NCBI GenBank assembly: GCA_051453625.1
Contig: JBOZIK010000001.1
Location: 202,002,208-202,066,207 of the forward strand
DNA: 64,000 nt
Direction: 5' to 3'
DNA from: Welwitschia mirabilis
Lineage: Eukaryota > Gnetophyta > Gnetopsida > Welwitschiales
Shown here: in pieces, positions 10,150 through 23,499 of the stretch
Layout of the letters: every line of letters begins with the position of its first letter
Numbering within the stretch: the stretch's first letter is position 1
Notes under the pieces: generated by a model
What the model was told of the DNA's origin: nothing
The model's database searches: none
Seen by the model: only the letters and a program-made list of their open reading frames with translations
Translations under genes and position numbers: made by a program

Positions 10150-12720
10150 AAGAACTATGAAAAAAGGGAAAAAAAAACAACTAAGGCAAGGCAAAACTCT
10201 ACCAACTGTAATTTAAAGGAAACTAAGGCATGAATAATTGTGTTAAAGAATTCATTCGAAATTTCTCTTTCATTGCATGGGCATGAATATAAGAAAATAC
10301 TAGTTAGAAAATATTATATTTTTTTCTATAAATCTAGAAAGGAACTAGAGATATTTGATTTTTTTAAAGTATAAATCACATCTTCTTTTCCATATGAAAT
10401 AAAGAATGCATGATCTAATGATGATCTAGAAAAAAAGATGATCTGGACCTAAATTCCAATGGATTCCTAAAAGAATGATGTTCAAATTCATGGGAATATA
10501 TAGAAGAATAAAATAAGTCTAATTCCAAGCATTTTTGGTGAATGGACAATAAACAAAAACATATAGAAAATCATCCTATTGATTGCAAACTAGATAACGA
10601 TGATCTAAGACTTCCAAACTATTGTAGGTAATTACTAATAAGAATATCTTAAAAAATTAGGCACTAAAGAAAGTAAGTGATCTTAGAAATATTGGGAAGC
10701 TTTCAAATTATTCTTAAAATAGAAATCCAAATAGGGACACATGATGTGTGTGCGATCTATGGTTACAAATAGATCCTACATTAGTGGCATTCAATAGAAA
10801 TGTGTAGGCTTTGCTTGAGGAATACAAAAGAATATGTGTGTGATCTACCCAATATGGACCCTCTATATGTAGAAAGTCGTTATTTGAAATACAAGAAGCA
10901 TGAAGACAAAATTATTGAGTTTTAATAAAATCTTATTAAAGGCCAATAGGATTCCCATATGTATATTCAAAATCCAACAAGTTGATATAGTTATTTCCTA
11001 CTCATGAATTTTGTAAATAAGTCAATCATTTATTAAACCATTTTGTAGCCAATTTGGGAATGTAATTACTAAAAGAACAGGAGTAACACAAAATCACCAA
11101 GAAATAATGTATTAAAGACAAACTATAGGAATTTTCATATGTTTCCAAGAATCAAAAGAATGAAGCTTTTTTTAAACCTTCCAAATACTTCAAAAAAAAT
11201 GCATGAAGGAAAGAAAACAATTAATTGGATGAATATTCTTTCATATTTAGTGGTTCTTTGGAAATAAAATCTTAAGCTTAAGGAACAATAATGTAGAAAT
11301 TGGGGAAGCAAAAATAAAGCTTTCGAGAACTCAATTAGTAGCTAAATTTTTTTTTAAGAATATAAATTAATAAGTCCTAAACCACTCTTTTCTTCGGATA
11401 AGGCCATAATATCCCAAGAAACTTTGTGAAAACCTTTTTTATCTTCTTCATCAGACCACATAAAGCTCTAAAATAATTTTCAAGTTTAGAATAAGTAGCT
11501 TTTGAAGGAATCCACTAAGAAGAATAATAAATATGGGTAGATAAAATAATATATTTGCAAACTAAATACTGACCTGTAAGAGAAAGAAATTTTATCTTCC
11601 ACTTCTCCATTTTCCTTTGAATTTTTCGACTGTTCAATCCCATAACTTATGAGAAGAACTTTTGAAGGAGCAAGGGATATCCAAAAGTTTTATAATTTCT
11701 ACTCCTTGTAAAATTTGCTAGGACTAATGTAGAATATATTGTAATTACCACTTACCACATAAAGTAAAGATTTTTTCCAATTAATTTCACTTCTTGAGAA
11801 ATTATAATACCTTTGAATACAAGTGAAAGGCTGAGTAATAGGGTGTTGATCATTTTCCACAATGAAAAATGAAGCATCAACAAAATGCAAATTTAATAAT
11901 TATTGTGTTGTGTCTCTTAACGACATTCCCATTACTAAGACTTGTTTTGTATCATGTTGAAGAGCTTGATAAAGAAAATTAGTATTAATAATAAAAAGAT
12001 AAGGAGACAAAGGAAAATCTTATCTGATAGAGCTAATAGAAAAAAAATAACTCCCATCATGAGAAGGGGCTATATAGGCATTTTCATTGGTAAAGAGACA
12101 TCGTACCATAGGAAGAATTTGAGATTTAAACTATAACTTTTCTAGATAAGCTAGAATGAAATTCCATTTAATTTCATCATATGCTTTAGAATAATTGGTC
12201 TTGATAAAGGCCACATCTTGATTAGAATCAATTACCCATTAATGTCCTTTTCAAGCTACCATAACATTTGAAAGAATATATCTACCTAGAACAAAATGCA
12301 TTTATGACTTAGTGATAATATCTAGAAGAACTATTTTAAACCTATGAGCTAAAAACTTTACCCAAATTTTATAGGTAACATTTAATAAAGTGATAGATCA
12401 TGAATTATCAATGAGAAAAGGATAGCTAAATTTAGGAAAAAGATGAATAACTCCTTTGTTAATATGTTGCAGTTATGGAAAGTAATGGTACCACTGAAAT
12501 AAAAAAATTTATTTGGTTTCTAGCTAAGGGAGTGATTCTGAAAATAGACAGGCATCATTGTAGGAGTATCATGTTACCATAATACTGCATGATGTATAAT
12601 CATGCTAATGAAAGTATAACATATTCATTTTATGAATGTAACTAGGTAATTAATTTTTCATCAATTATTAACTATCAGTTAGGTTTATATCAGTAGAGAC
12701 TATATAAATAAGAGTACATT
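10150..12720 (-). mobile_element. L1-type LINE (LINE-B) reverse transcriptase remnant
   Basis: This minus-strand LINE fragment is of a different lineage from LINE-A. From 12470 downward the frame gives KGVIHLFPKFSYPFLIDN, then SITLLNVTYKIWVKFLAHR, VLGRYILSNVMVA, and SNQDVAFIKTNYSKAYDEI (near 12185-12230). In that last block the family has an Asp that is here Asn. KWNFILAYLEKL, LPMVRCLFTNENAY and FPLSPYLFI follow. The catalytic F-A-D-D box reads FVDA (near 11875). SRSEINWKKSLLY and the later block DEEDKKGFHKVSWDIM (near 11400-11440) match L1 C-terminal regions. Frames are fairly long here, so decay is milder than in LINE-A. Below 11300 the homology is vague and the 3' end is approximate. I see no ORF1 or endonuclease upstream. 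Confidence 0.75.
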
Positions 12721-15015
12721 CAATTAACTTGTTGGCTTATTTAAAAACATTATAACCTATGCATTTTTCAAAAGTCATTTTTACCCCTTGCTCTTACAGC
12801 CAAGTAGTATAGATGTTTATTAGGCAAAATCATGATGGAAAAACATGGGAAGTCATCCATCATTTGAACTAGAATTCATTACTTATTATAAATATTGTAG
12901 AGAGATTTAGAACTTATCCTTTGAGAGGCTATGAATACATTCTATGAAAGTTGAAAGGGTATTTAAGCTATAACATAGTAGAGTTCTATAGGAGGTGGAA
13001 AGGCTCCATGACAACCTTTCAAAAAGTGCAGATTATAGTCATAATAAATTTCACTATCAAGCCCTAAATATCCCAAATGAAGGGAAAAATTTGAGCCTTA
13101 ATTAAAAAGAGTAAATGATAATCACTTCTTTTTTTAAAAATTATCTAGTTCGCTTGAAGAATAGGCATCTATCCAAAACCACTTTATCCTAGCTCTGTAA
13201 GCTAGGATCTAACATGTGAATAGATATCCCATATAATTTAAGAATCATGTAAAATTAAAGATTTTTTAATTCCATTTTATATAATTTTTAATGATGGAAT
13301 TCTTATTAGTACATCTACTTTTTGTTTAAATTTGTTCAAAATAAACATCATAATAGAATTTCTAGTTTCGCTATGACTTAAAAAATTCCTAGAAAATTGA
13401 TAGGATAATTTCCTTAAATCAAACATTGAATATGGTAGTAGAGGAAAGGAAATATAAAAGAAATGCTAGAAATGGAAGTTTAATAAGTATACTATGAGAA
13501 GAGTCAAAAGAAGTCCTAAAGCCCCACCATAGGCTTTGGATGATGGAGCTTAATCCTTCCTTCTTTAGGTCCATAACTTGCACTAGCACTAGAAAAAGTA
13601 ACAAGAAGCCTTCAATAAGATGTAATAGATAGAGAAAATTTTCAATAAGATTCCTAAGAAAATTTTGTAAAAGTATTAAAATTTAAAAGTTGGAAAATTT
13701 TTTTTGCAAGAAGTAGGTTTAGAAAAAGGGGCTATTTTCCTATTAGATAAAACCTAAAGTTAGTGGTTTATAGGTAAAGATACATTAAACTTGGAAAGCT
13801 GCCTTTGTCTTTTCATTACCCTGAGTTCTACTTGGTAAGAACTCCTTTCCTTCCATTATTAATCTTAGATATCCTTATTTGAAGAAGAATAAATCTTTAA
13901 CATGGAAGAATCTCTACTAAATACTGCCAAGGGACTCTAAAATCTCTATCAAAATATTCCTTTGAAGTGCTAGGACTATTCCATTATACATTGGATAAAG
14001 AACTTGTTAGAAAGCATAATTATTTATTTCTTAAGCTCACCCTGATAGGCACATGAAAGGGTTAACAGAGAAAAAGGTGAAGCTATGCATAAGATCTAAG
14101 ATATAATGTTGTACTAGAGGTTTTCCATCATTTAATGGTAAGGGACTTCCTTAGGACTCAACACATGACAAGGTTTTATCATGTAAGATAAGGGATAACC
14201 AATTTTCCATAAGGTGGTAATCTCAGAGTGATAATATCTATAAATAATTTTCATCTACTAGTGATGTTCTAAGGCTCATTTAATAATGTTTCTTCTTACT
14301 TAAAAAACATCATCTTCTTCAGTTATTTTAGTTTTAAAGCTTTTATTCTAGATGATAGTCCCACCTTACTTAGACTACAATTTGATTAATTTTGCTATAT
14401 TTATGTCCTTGGCAAATTTTTGATAGGTTGTTATTACTAGACTTAAACTATGATTTATTAGTTTTTACTATACTTACCTTTTACAAGAATTTTTAACTTA
14501 GTTTTTTTTTTCACCTCACTTGTATTCATACTTTTAGTTGTGAATATTATTAGCCTATTCTTAAATAGAGATCTAAAAAAGTAAAATTTCTAAGGCATAT
14601 ATCTATAAAGACGTCATGTTTGTCATGCATTTAGGAATGTAAAACAAAAATAAAATAATATTTGAGGAATTAAAAGTACTTAATAAAAAATTGCATCTTA
14701 AACAATTAATTACTTAAGAAAATTTTAAATGTAAAATAGACAAGATTTTAGACAAAACCCTTTACTGGCTTAAAAGGATTGAATGTTATTTAATTTAAGA
14801 TTCTTCTTGAATTGTTGAGCTTTTTCCTTATTAATAGATTTATAAGAATTATCAAAAATTAATTAAGGAAGGATTGTGTTGAAAGGTTTGGCCTTAATCT
14901 TAACTAAAAATAGATCTTTGCTTGTTCTTTTAAATGAAAGTTTATTAAAAGAATGCATTTCAATTTAAAAACAATTTCACTATACATTATTCAATAGGAC
15001 TAACTAAATAAAATA
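12721..15015. other. AT-rich region without recognisable features
   Basis: Both strands were read for transposon and gene motifs and none could be supported. A 61-codon minus-strand frame at 13419-13604 looks like chance. Confidence 0.4.
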
Positions 15016-15115
15016 NNNNNNNNNNNNNNNNNNNNNNNNNNNNNNNNNNNNNNNNNNNNNNNNNNNNNNNNNNNNNNNNNNNNNNNNNNNNNNNNNNNNN
15101 NNNNNNNNNNNNNNN
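15016..15115. other. Assembly gap (100 N)
   Basis: Exactly 100 N, the conventional length for a gap of unknown size. No duplication of the flanks is obvious. Confidence 0.95.
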
Positions 15116-18100
15116 AATAAATTTATAAAAATAATAGGATTATATTTTTAAGAATTTATAAAAGATACTTAATTTATAACACTTTCAAGACATAAAACTA
15201 TTAGAAATAAATCTCTTATGTAAACAAACATGAATACATAGTGATAGATTAAGAATCAATTGTAATAAATTGAATAATTGACTCTTTTTTAAATGAATGA
15301 AAAAATTTTTATTCATCTTTTCTAATTTTTCACAATTCTTAAAGAGTATTAAAGACTACAATGTATCTATTCAAGGATTTACAAGATATAAGAATCATTA
15401 ATCATTTGTAATCTTTTTATAAGTTTGAGAAGCATTATGCTTAATAGTTCACAACTTGAGAATTGGAAACTCTTAACGAAAATAAAATAGGTTGAGGGAT
15501 ATCATGAAATTATTAAATATTTTTTTATAACATAACACATTTAAGTTGGAATTAAAATGATCAAAAAATTAAAGTAAATATCATCTTGTACCATTAAAAT
15601 ATAGCATGACCATTGCACCATGAAGTAAAATATAAGGTAATGAATATTACACTTTACATCAACACTAATTGACAAATAAATAACTACCCAAAAGATGCAA
15701 GGAAAATTATATCTAAAAGTTAGTTTTAAATGCATAATTTTTTTTTCCTCCAACTTTGTAATATTTTAATAAAGTAAACATTAGTTTAGTCATTCTTTTA
15801 ATAATTTATCCCTTAGATAACTAATAAAAATTATGAATTTGTAGGAATTATAGAGGATTAATATTAAATGACTCAATTAATAGTACTAAATTTTTATATT
15901 TCTTCTTTGTAATTTATCAAGCTAAACTTAAGTTTCTTTTTTTGTAAGTTTCTGGATAGGTAAAAATGCTAAAAAGTGATTAATGAATTCTATTATTACT
16001 AATACCTTTTTATGAGTAATAGATTGTACTACTATTAAGTGTGATATCTTATAATCAAGTTTTTTTATAATTTCTTTACATTACCTCATAGATGCTTCTT
16101 CATTTAGTCTAAAACCTATCATCTTATCTTTCAAAAGCAAATTTGATATTGCCTCATAAGTAGATGTTGCTCATCCATCTTCTAAATTTGTAAGGAATAA
16201 GAATTTATTAACAACATCACCTCTTCCATCATATAAAATGTATGTTATAGAAATAATAAGATTTTTAACTTCTATTAATATTCATGTTTTTTTAAACCAT
16301 AGAGTAAAATGAATTATACTCAATTTATGCTATAAACCTATTAAAACCTACAACTTTTTACTACTTCAAACAACTTTTTACTAATTCAAAATTTGTATAA
16401 GATAAATACTCATCACTAATGGACATATTTTATATTTCTTTATATTGATAAAGATTACATAATTTAATAAAAAGGTAAATTATTTAACAGATACTCTTCC
16501 TCAACATTTGTAATGTGTAATTAGTAGAGTAAAAATGACATCTTATTATTTAAGTGTTAAAATAGGAAGATGGATCAAGATTCCTTGAGAAGAATGGACT
16601 TGTCAGTTATGTAATCAAAATACTATTAAATAAGAACATCAGATTTTTCCTATAATTTTCTTTTGTGTCCTACACTTAAGTGGATAAGGCACAAGTGGAA
16701 CATTATAGTTCTCAAGCTAATTGATTTATTTCCAATAGTATCAAATTCTTGATAAATTTATTGATGATGTTTTCAAATATCATCAAATGTGCATTATAAC
16801 TATATAATACATCCTTATGGTCTATGAATGTGCTAAAATTTTTCTTTTAATTTTAGGTTTAGTTACTTGATATCTTTCAAATGACATGTTCTTCACAATC
16901 CAAAAATACCATGTAATGTAAGAAACTATCCTTATCATATTTTTTAGTTTTGTAAGGGCTTTTATTATTGAGTTGCACCTTTATCTTACTTTAATTTGCA
17001 TGATAATTTAAGGCTAAAAATTGTATTATGATATTACCATTATTTTCAAGTGGATTTATCTTCTTAAATTTTATAAACTATTTTTATTTAGCTCGTAGTT
17101 CATTTTCATAATTTATAATCCTTTTCCACTCTAATATTCCTTCTATTATAAACCTTTTCTATGTTTATTCTTCTTCTTTTTTTCTTTTCATCTTTTTTTT
17201 TTGGTCTTCTTTTAGAGGGAGAATAGTGAATATAACTTTATCTAATTGGTTTATATTTCACTTATGGACTTGAATTCAAGTCTTTCAGGTTGTCTTTATT
17301 ATTAACAACTAAATATTTTAGCTAAGACTAATTATTTTACAACCTTTTTGGACCTTCTTAGATAATCCTTTTATTAAGGTGGATTATCTCATCCTTAATC
17401 CCACTTATGCTAGGTACTCCTTCATGATAATCCTAAGGCTCATTATCGTTATTAACTTTTACTTAATCTTATGCACTGATTTTTATAATTAATGTAGATT
17501 TTTATTAGTTAAACTTTTCTTTGTATCTTACATAGACTAATTAAATTTGTTATTTTCATTAAATTTTATCAATTATAATAGTTGATATTTATATATGAAG
17601 TTTTATGTTCTTGTTTAGTTATACTTCATTTTTTTTGAAATTGATAAAATACCTTAGGAAGATCATAACTCATTAATTATTTATTATAATTTAATTAGAT
17701 ATTTTTTATAGGTCTAGAGTTCAGTTGAGATTATAACAATGTAATAATAGTAATTTTTTGAAGAGCTAATAATTTTCTGTTAAAAATTTACTTCATAAAG
17801 TTAACTTTGAAAATAAACATTGAAAGTACTAAGCATTAAATCCTAGATTACATAATTAATAATAAATTTGTTTTAGTGAATGGCAATTATATCATAGATA
17901 ATTGAATAAGATTTCCAAAGAATTTCAATTGGTTAAAAATTTAACATAGCTTAAAAATAATGACTTTTCAGTGTATTATGATATGATAATAATTCTAAAA
18001 ATTTAGACAGCTTTTACACTTAATGTATGATCTTCGCAAATGTATTTATAGATGTCAAAATTGAAAGAGTTAGTTTATAATATATAATAATTTTTTTATA

Positions 18101-21100
18101 AATAACTAAACATTAATTTTTAATCAAAAAGTCCTTTAAAAAGCTAGAAATTACCTAATTAATTATAGAAAATTTATTTAATAAAATTATACTAATAATT
18201 TAAGAATTTAATATATATAATAATTAAATCAATTTTAGTTTATATAATGTTTGTTAAATATTCTTGTTAAATAATAGTGTATGACATTTTTTAATTAAGG
18301 CCTTATTCTTAAAGAGTAAGTGAATTTTTCTGTTTTAGCATAACTTAAGCTTGACTAATTAGTTATTTAAGGAGGTTGTGATTTAATATTATTTTAAATT
18401 AGTATTATTTTAATATTTCTAGAAGTTCATGGGGATTCTCATTTTGGTAATCTAGTCAACCTAATTAGTTATTTTTATTTTTATGCACTTTATTGATCTT
18501 ATAAATACATCAAAGTTTGAGTAAGCATTACATATTTTACTTTTAGTTGTCTATTCATTAATCATATTCTCATGTGAGAAAGTTAATTATTGAATCTGGT
18601 GAAAGGGGATTGAAAGAGAAGTATAGTTTCATACATAGAATATTATTTTTTTTAAAGAAATAACTCTAGAGTAAAAATATGATTTATTTAGAAGTTACAA
18701 TTATGTGAAATGAAAAGGATATGTTTATAACCTGTCAAATAAAGATCATATATGTTTTTATTTTCTTTTATGTGTGATTGTTTACAATAAAATAAATGCA
18801 GTGAAGTCTAATTTTATTCTGTAGAAAAATAGACAACTAAATATCCATATTAGTTAGAATTGTATGCATGCATTTTTGTGGTGTATTCATTGAAGGATAA
18901 CTAAATTATCATAATTCTAATAAATTTCATTCCATTCTTGGATTTCATTACTAAGGTAAGTTTCATTATAATTTTTTCCTTGTAAACTCTTCTGAAAGTG
19001 TATTTAATTAATCTCTTATTCTACCTATTATGTACTTACTCCAACTTAATATCTTGAGCCATTTATGTCAAAGAGTCATGTTGCATCCTTGTGAGATGCT
19101 TTAATGAAATAAGGACTACTTGTAAGCATGCATCCACCTTAGTATGAACTATTGCCTTTTTGATGATATAATGAGATAAAGTCTAAGCCTATGAAGTTGA
19201 GCCCAACCATTTTTATTTAGTTTAGGATCCAAAGTAGAACAACTCATATTTTATGCAACCTTCTATTATATTGACCAGGATTTATCCTAAACCTATATTC
19301 ATGTTTGTATTAGAACAAGTTAACATCTCATCAAGTATATATAAGTTATCTTTATGTGGTGAAAAACTAGGAAAAAATATAGAACACATAACTCACATTG
19401 CTATTGTTTGCAAAACAAGTTAATCTTGCTATAAGAAATATTTGTAGTGTTTATCATTATGTAGAAGTTGATAGTAGACTATGCTAAGCATTTCAATTGA
19501 CCTTTTAAAAAACTTACTTATTAAAGGTAAATTAAGTTGGGGTGTTACACAATCAAGCTCTTTAATATTTATTAAGCTAATCCATCATTTGATATACTTT
19601 TATTCTCAATGTCATAAATTTCATTTTATTAAAGTTCGGATTTGACTTTTATGGTATTATATGAGACATTCATCAATCATAATATTTTCTTTATGAAACT
19701 TAGTGAGAAGGATTATTCTTTTTGTCTTTATGTGAAGCTTTCTTCTAGTTCCTATATTTAATGGATTGATTTGGATTATTTGCTTTTAAATTTACGTGGT
19801 TAAGATTTCATGGATTTTAACTCATGAAATTTGAGGTGTTTTCTTGTAGATAAATCTATGCTTGCATCATTTGTAAGATTAGATTTTCCATGTGATTATT
19901 AATTTTTACATGATACATTATTTACATGGCTTACTTCCCATGATCAATAGAAATTTTTAAGCTCAAGTGATGATGGACATCACTAGTTTTATTGAGATAT
20001 CCCTATTGCCTATGGTAGTGTCATATTCCTAGTGAACCTTATCTCATAAGCACATGTTAACATTGGTAAAGTGGTGATTAGCTAATCAAAATCTAAGTGA
20101 AGAAAAAGTTATAGCTTTTATGTTCAAGCTATCTTAATTACATTTGTTGGATGTAATCTCAAGGTATTAATCTTTCATGATGTTCTTGGAATTCCGTGGT
20201 TTTTGAAGCTATTAGCTTTTATTTATCTAGTTTCATGATTTGGTTTATTAGTGGAATCAATATTCTTAAGTTTTTAGTATTTTTATCCATTATGGTTGTA
20301 ATGTTATAAAGCTTAGAATATTTCCATCTTTTTACATATTCATATTTTTGTAATTTTGTAAATTTAAAGTTTGTAATTCTAGAAGATGATGCTTTTATTC
20401 ATCATGATTTTTCACTTCATGAAATTTAATTAAATTTTTATTATTTTTAAAACTTTGAGATTCTAAAATCCAATTTCTTCACAATTATTATCAACCTATC
20501 AAACAATGATTATCTTAAATAGGATTCTCAAATAATTCTTCCTACCTAGAAGGTTTCTTTAATCCCTTCTATATTTTTATATAGAAGATGCTACTTCAAA
20601 TTTTGTACAAGGCTCTATGCACTCAAAAAGTAATGGATTTACTAGAAGTTAAAGTAGGGTTAAAGATTATAAGTTCTTATCTAATGAATGTAAAGCATTA
20701 TACTAATTAAAAGAAATCTAGCTGTACAACTTGTGCTTAAGACATTAGATCTTTTAATTGTTTTTATGTATCTAAAACAAGAATGATTATAGGTTGTTGA
20801 AATATCTCATGCAAATTCTTTTATTTTATTTGAAAAATGGTATAATTATAACAGTGCACATTAAGAATAGGATAAACATGTCTTTTACATGACATTAAAG
20901 ATTTATGATATATTATAAATTTGGGTTTTGACTACTAGTGTATTTTTTTTAAGGTGCTTTCTAGAATATGTTTTTTAGTGTATCCTTTTCTTAAGAGATG
21001 TATAATATTCCAAGTATGTTTCTTTCTTAGCATAATTTAATGTGATATTTGAAGATGCAACATTATCGACTAAATTTATAATGAGTTTTCTTATTATTAC

Positions 21101-22972
21101 ATTAATTAAAATTTTTAAATGTTTGGACTTTCTATGTCAATGCTTTATATAAATTAAAGACTTTGCAATGTTTATATCATAACAAAACTTGTATAGGTAT
21201 TAGAAGTTACTGGCTATGTATGTACCCATGCTATTCTTCAATATTTATGTAGGGTAATGTAATTCATAAGTGAATAGTTAATGTATATTAAGTTTGTAAA
21301 TGCTCTCAAAGGAGATGGTATTTATTACAGGATTTATTATCAAATCTATATTTTTACTATTTTTAAAAGTAATGTTTATATCCTCTTAGAAATAGTTGTT
21401 TTCTATTGCTTATAAAAATAATATGTTTATTATTCTCAAAATGTTCTGTGCTATCTAAAGAAATAGTGTTTCCTCTTGTCTCCACAATGTATTAAAGGTT
21501 TTTAAGACTAACGTTTTATGCTATTTTGGTAATTAATGTTTTCTTGTGTCCTCTTATTAGGATTTCATAAGTTTATTTATGAAAATTTGTCCTTCATAGT
21601 ATGTCATTTTAGAATGTCTTAATTATTTTTTTTGCTAATTCTAAACTTTCTACTTATTTCCCACTATTTTAAAATTAGTGTGCTTTATTATATTTTAAAT
21701 TAATGTTTATTATTGTTTTTAGAATTTATGTTTCTAAAAAGTTTATATATAGAATTTTATTTTTCCTATCAAAGCTTAATCCTAGCTAAAATGTTCTTAT
21801 AGGAATTATGCTTTTCAAAAAGTTAATTTTGAAATAATGTTTTATAAAATGTTAGTATACAAAAAGGTATCTTGTGTTACTATTATGGGTTGTTGATTTG
21901 ATAATGATAATCCTATTTAGTATTTATAATTATAATAGTTAGATGTAATCTTGAATTGATGAATAGTTGCATTCATAATTGGAGTCTTAAAAACTAAAGT
22001 ATAAAAAAATTCTGGAGGTCCAAAAAAATAGATTAAGAATGAAAAAATTAATTTTACTTTATTTGAATAACCTCTTGGAAATAATACAATTATGTATTAA
22101 TGCCTTATAATAAAATTTATGGGTTTCATACCTCATTTGAAGGGTTAAGCATCGTTAACATGTAAAGAGGGGTATAATTTGTAATGATGAACATAAGTAG
22201 TGATAGTTGGTTTTTAAATAAGTATTTATATAGAATGAACCCCTTCTTATTCAAGACATACTTAATATTTAGCTTACTATACATAATAATGAAATCTTTC
22301 TGTAATGAAAATGCATGGAAATTAAGGTTGCATATACCTAAATCTCTATAAATTAAACTAGTAATGTGTTAATATTTCTAATCCATGTGGTGAGTTAATA
22401 GTTATGACCATCTTCTTTTGAGCTCTTCTCTTCTTAAATTATATTTGAGATGAATAGATTAGCATAGAATTCTTTGATTATCCTTTAAAAATAGGTTTTT
22501 TCCATTCTTGTACATTAACTATTCCTAATTTCTTTAATCCATTTTATCAACGTATAATACACGATGGCAAATCACTGTCTAAATGTCTCCTTCATAAGAA
22601 AATCTATAGATCTACTAAGAGTTGTAGTTTTTTCTAAGGGTTTGATGGTGAAATGAAATAATGACACTAAGAAAGTAAATGGCAATAATAACTTTATGAA
22701 AAATGCAAGCATCATGAGGTACAAGTAAAACAAAGGGTAAATAAATTTAATTAAGAGTAAGATAGCATGAAAAAAGTTACAAGTTAATAGTGATGATAGT
22801 AAAAGTAGCAATAATACTATTTTTAGTGGAAAAGGATGGATTTCTAAGCGAAATTGATTAGTGACAAGAAAGCATGACAATGCTAAGAGATCTAATAGTA
22901 ATACTAGTTTATTTAAATGCCTATTATGAAGTAAAAATAAGGCTACCTGAGTGTAGCATAGGTAGAGTAACG
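15116..22972. other. Long AT-rich region, almost featureless
   Basis: Close to 8 kb of very AT-rich DNA with no coding motif I can support. The one suggestive signal is at 19535-19558, where a purine tract (AAGTTGGGG) is followed by TGTTACACAATC, the layout of a polypurine tract and LTR start of a plus-strand Ty3/gypsy element. I could not find a matching LTR pair or pol domains upstream, so this stays a hint. A leucine-rich 140-codon frame on the minus strand at 22572-22994 overlaps the outer Copia LTR end and looks like low-complexity chance. Confidence 0.35.
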
Positions 22973-23450
22973 TGCTGAGAAATAAGAGAGCCAAGAAATG
23001 AGCATAAGATTTCTAAAACATAAAATTTTATTTATATTCCTTTATTATTTAATTGAAGAGATTTTTTATCAAGGTAAGCATATAATTAGGGTTTTCATAT
23101 ATCCCTAAGGATGGGACCACACTGTGTAGAAACCCTAGTAATTCCCTCCTTAAGATGGGAGTATGCTCTCTTTCAAGGGAAAAACCAAAGTGCCCAAAAA
23201 AAAAACATTGGGAATGTGGCCTATAATAAAACCTCTATAAAGGAGTTGTTGTGTGAGAGAACTACTCTATTAAAGTAGTAGTTAATTTATTACTATATAT
23301 CCCATAATAGATAGGCTTATTATGTGCATCACACATCCTGTAATGTTAGGCCAAAACATGTCCTACACATCCCATAATACTATGCCATAATTGTGCTACA
23401 CATCTTGTAGTATTAGGATTAGATGTGACTTTAATTAAAAACTTACAAAT
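22973..23450 (-). repeat. 3' LTR of outer Copia
   Basis: The plus strand from 22973 reads TGCTGAGAAATAAGAGAGCC and matches 42105 onward (TGCTAAGAAATAAGAGAGCC) for about 170 bp, roughly 75-80% identical by eye. The upper boundary is uncertain. At 23330-23430 there are about three diverged tandem copies of a phrase like ACACATCCCATAATACTA, about 45 bp apart. Confidence 0.6.
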
Positions 23451-23499
23451 CAAATGAAACCTACAATGTACAAGAAAGAATGAGTTTAAATCAACTCAT

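Noticed and set aside
22572-22994. 140-codon Leu-rich membrane-like frame on the minus strand
   Set aside because: Low-complexity composition, no family resemblance, and overlap with the outer Copia LTR end; likely chance in AT-rich DNA.
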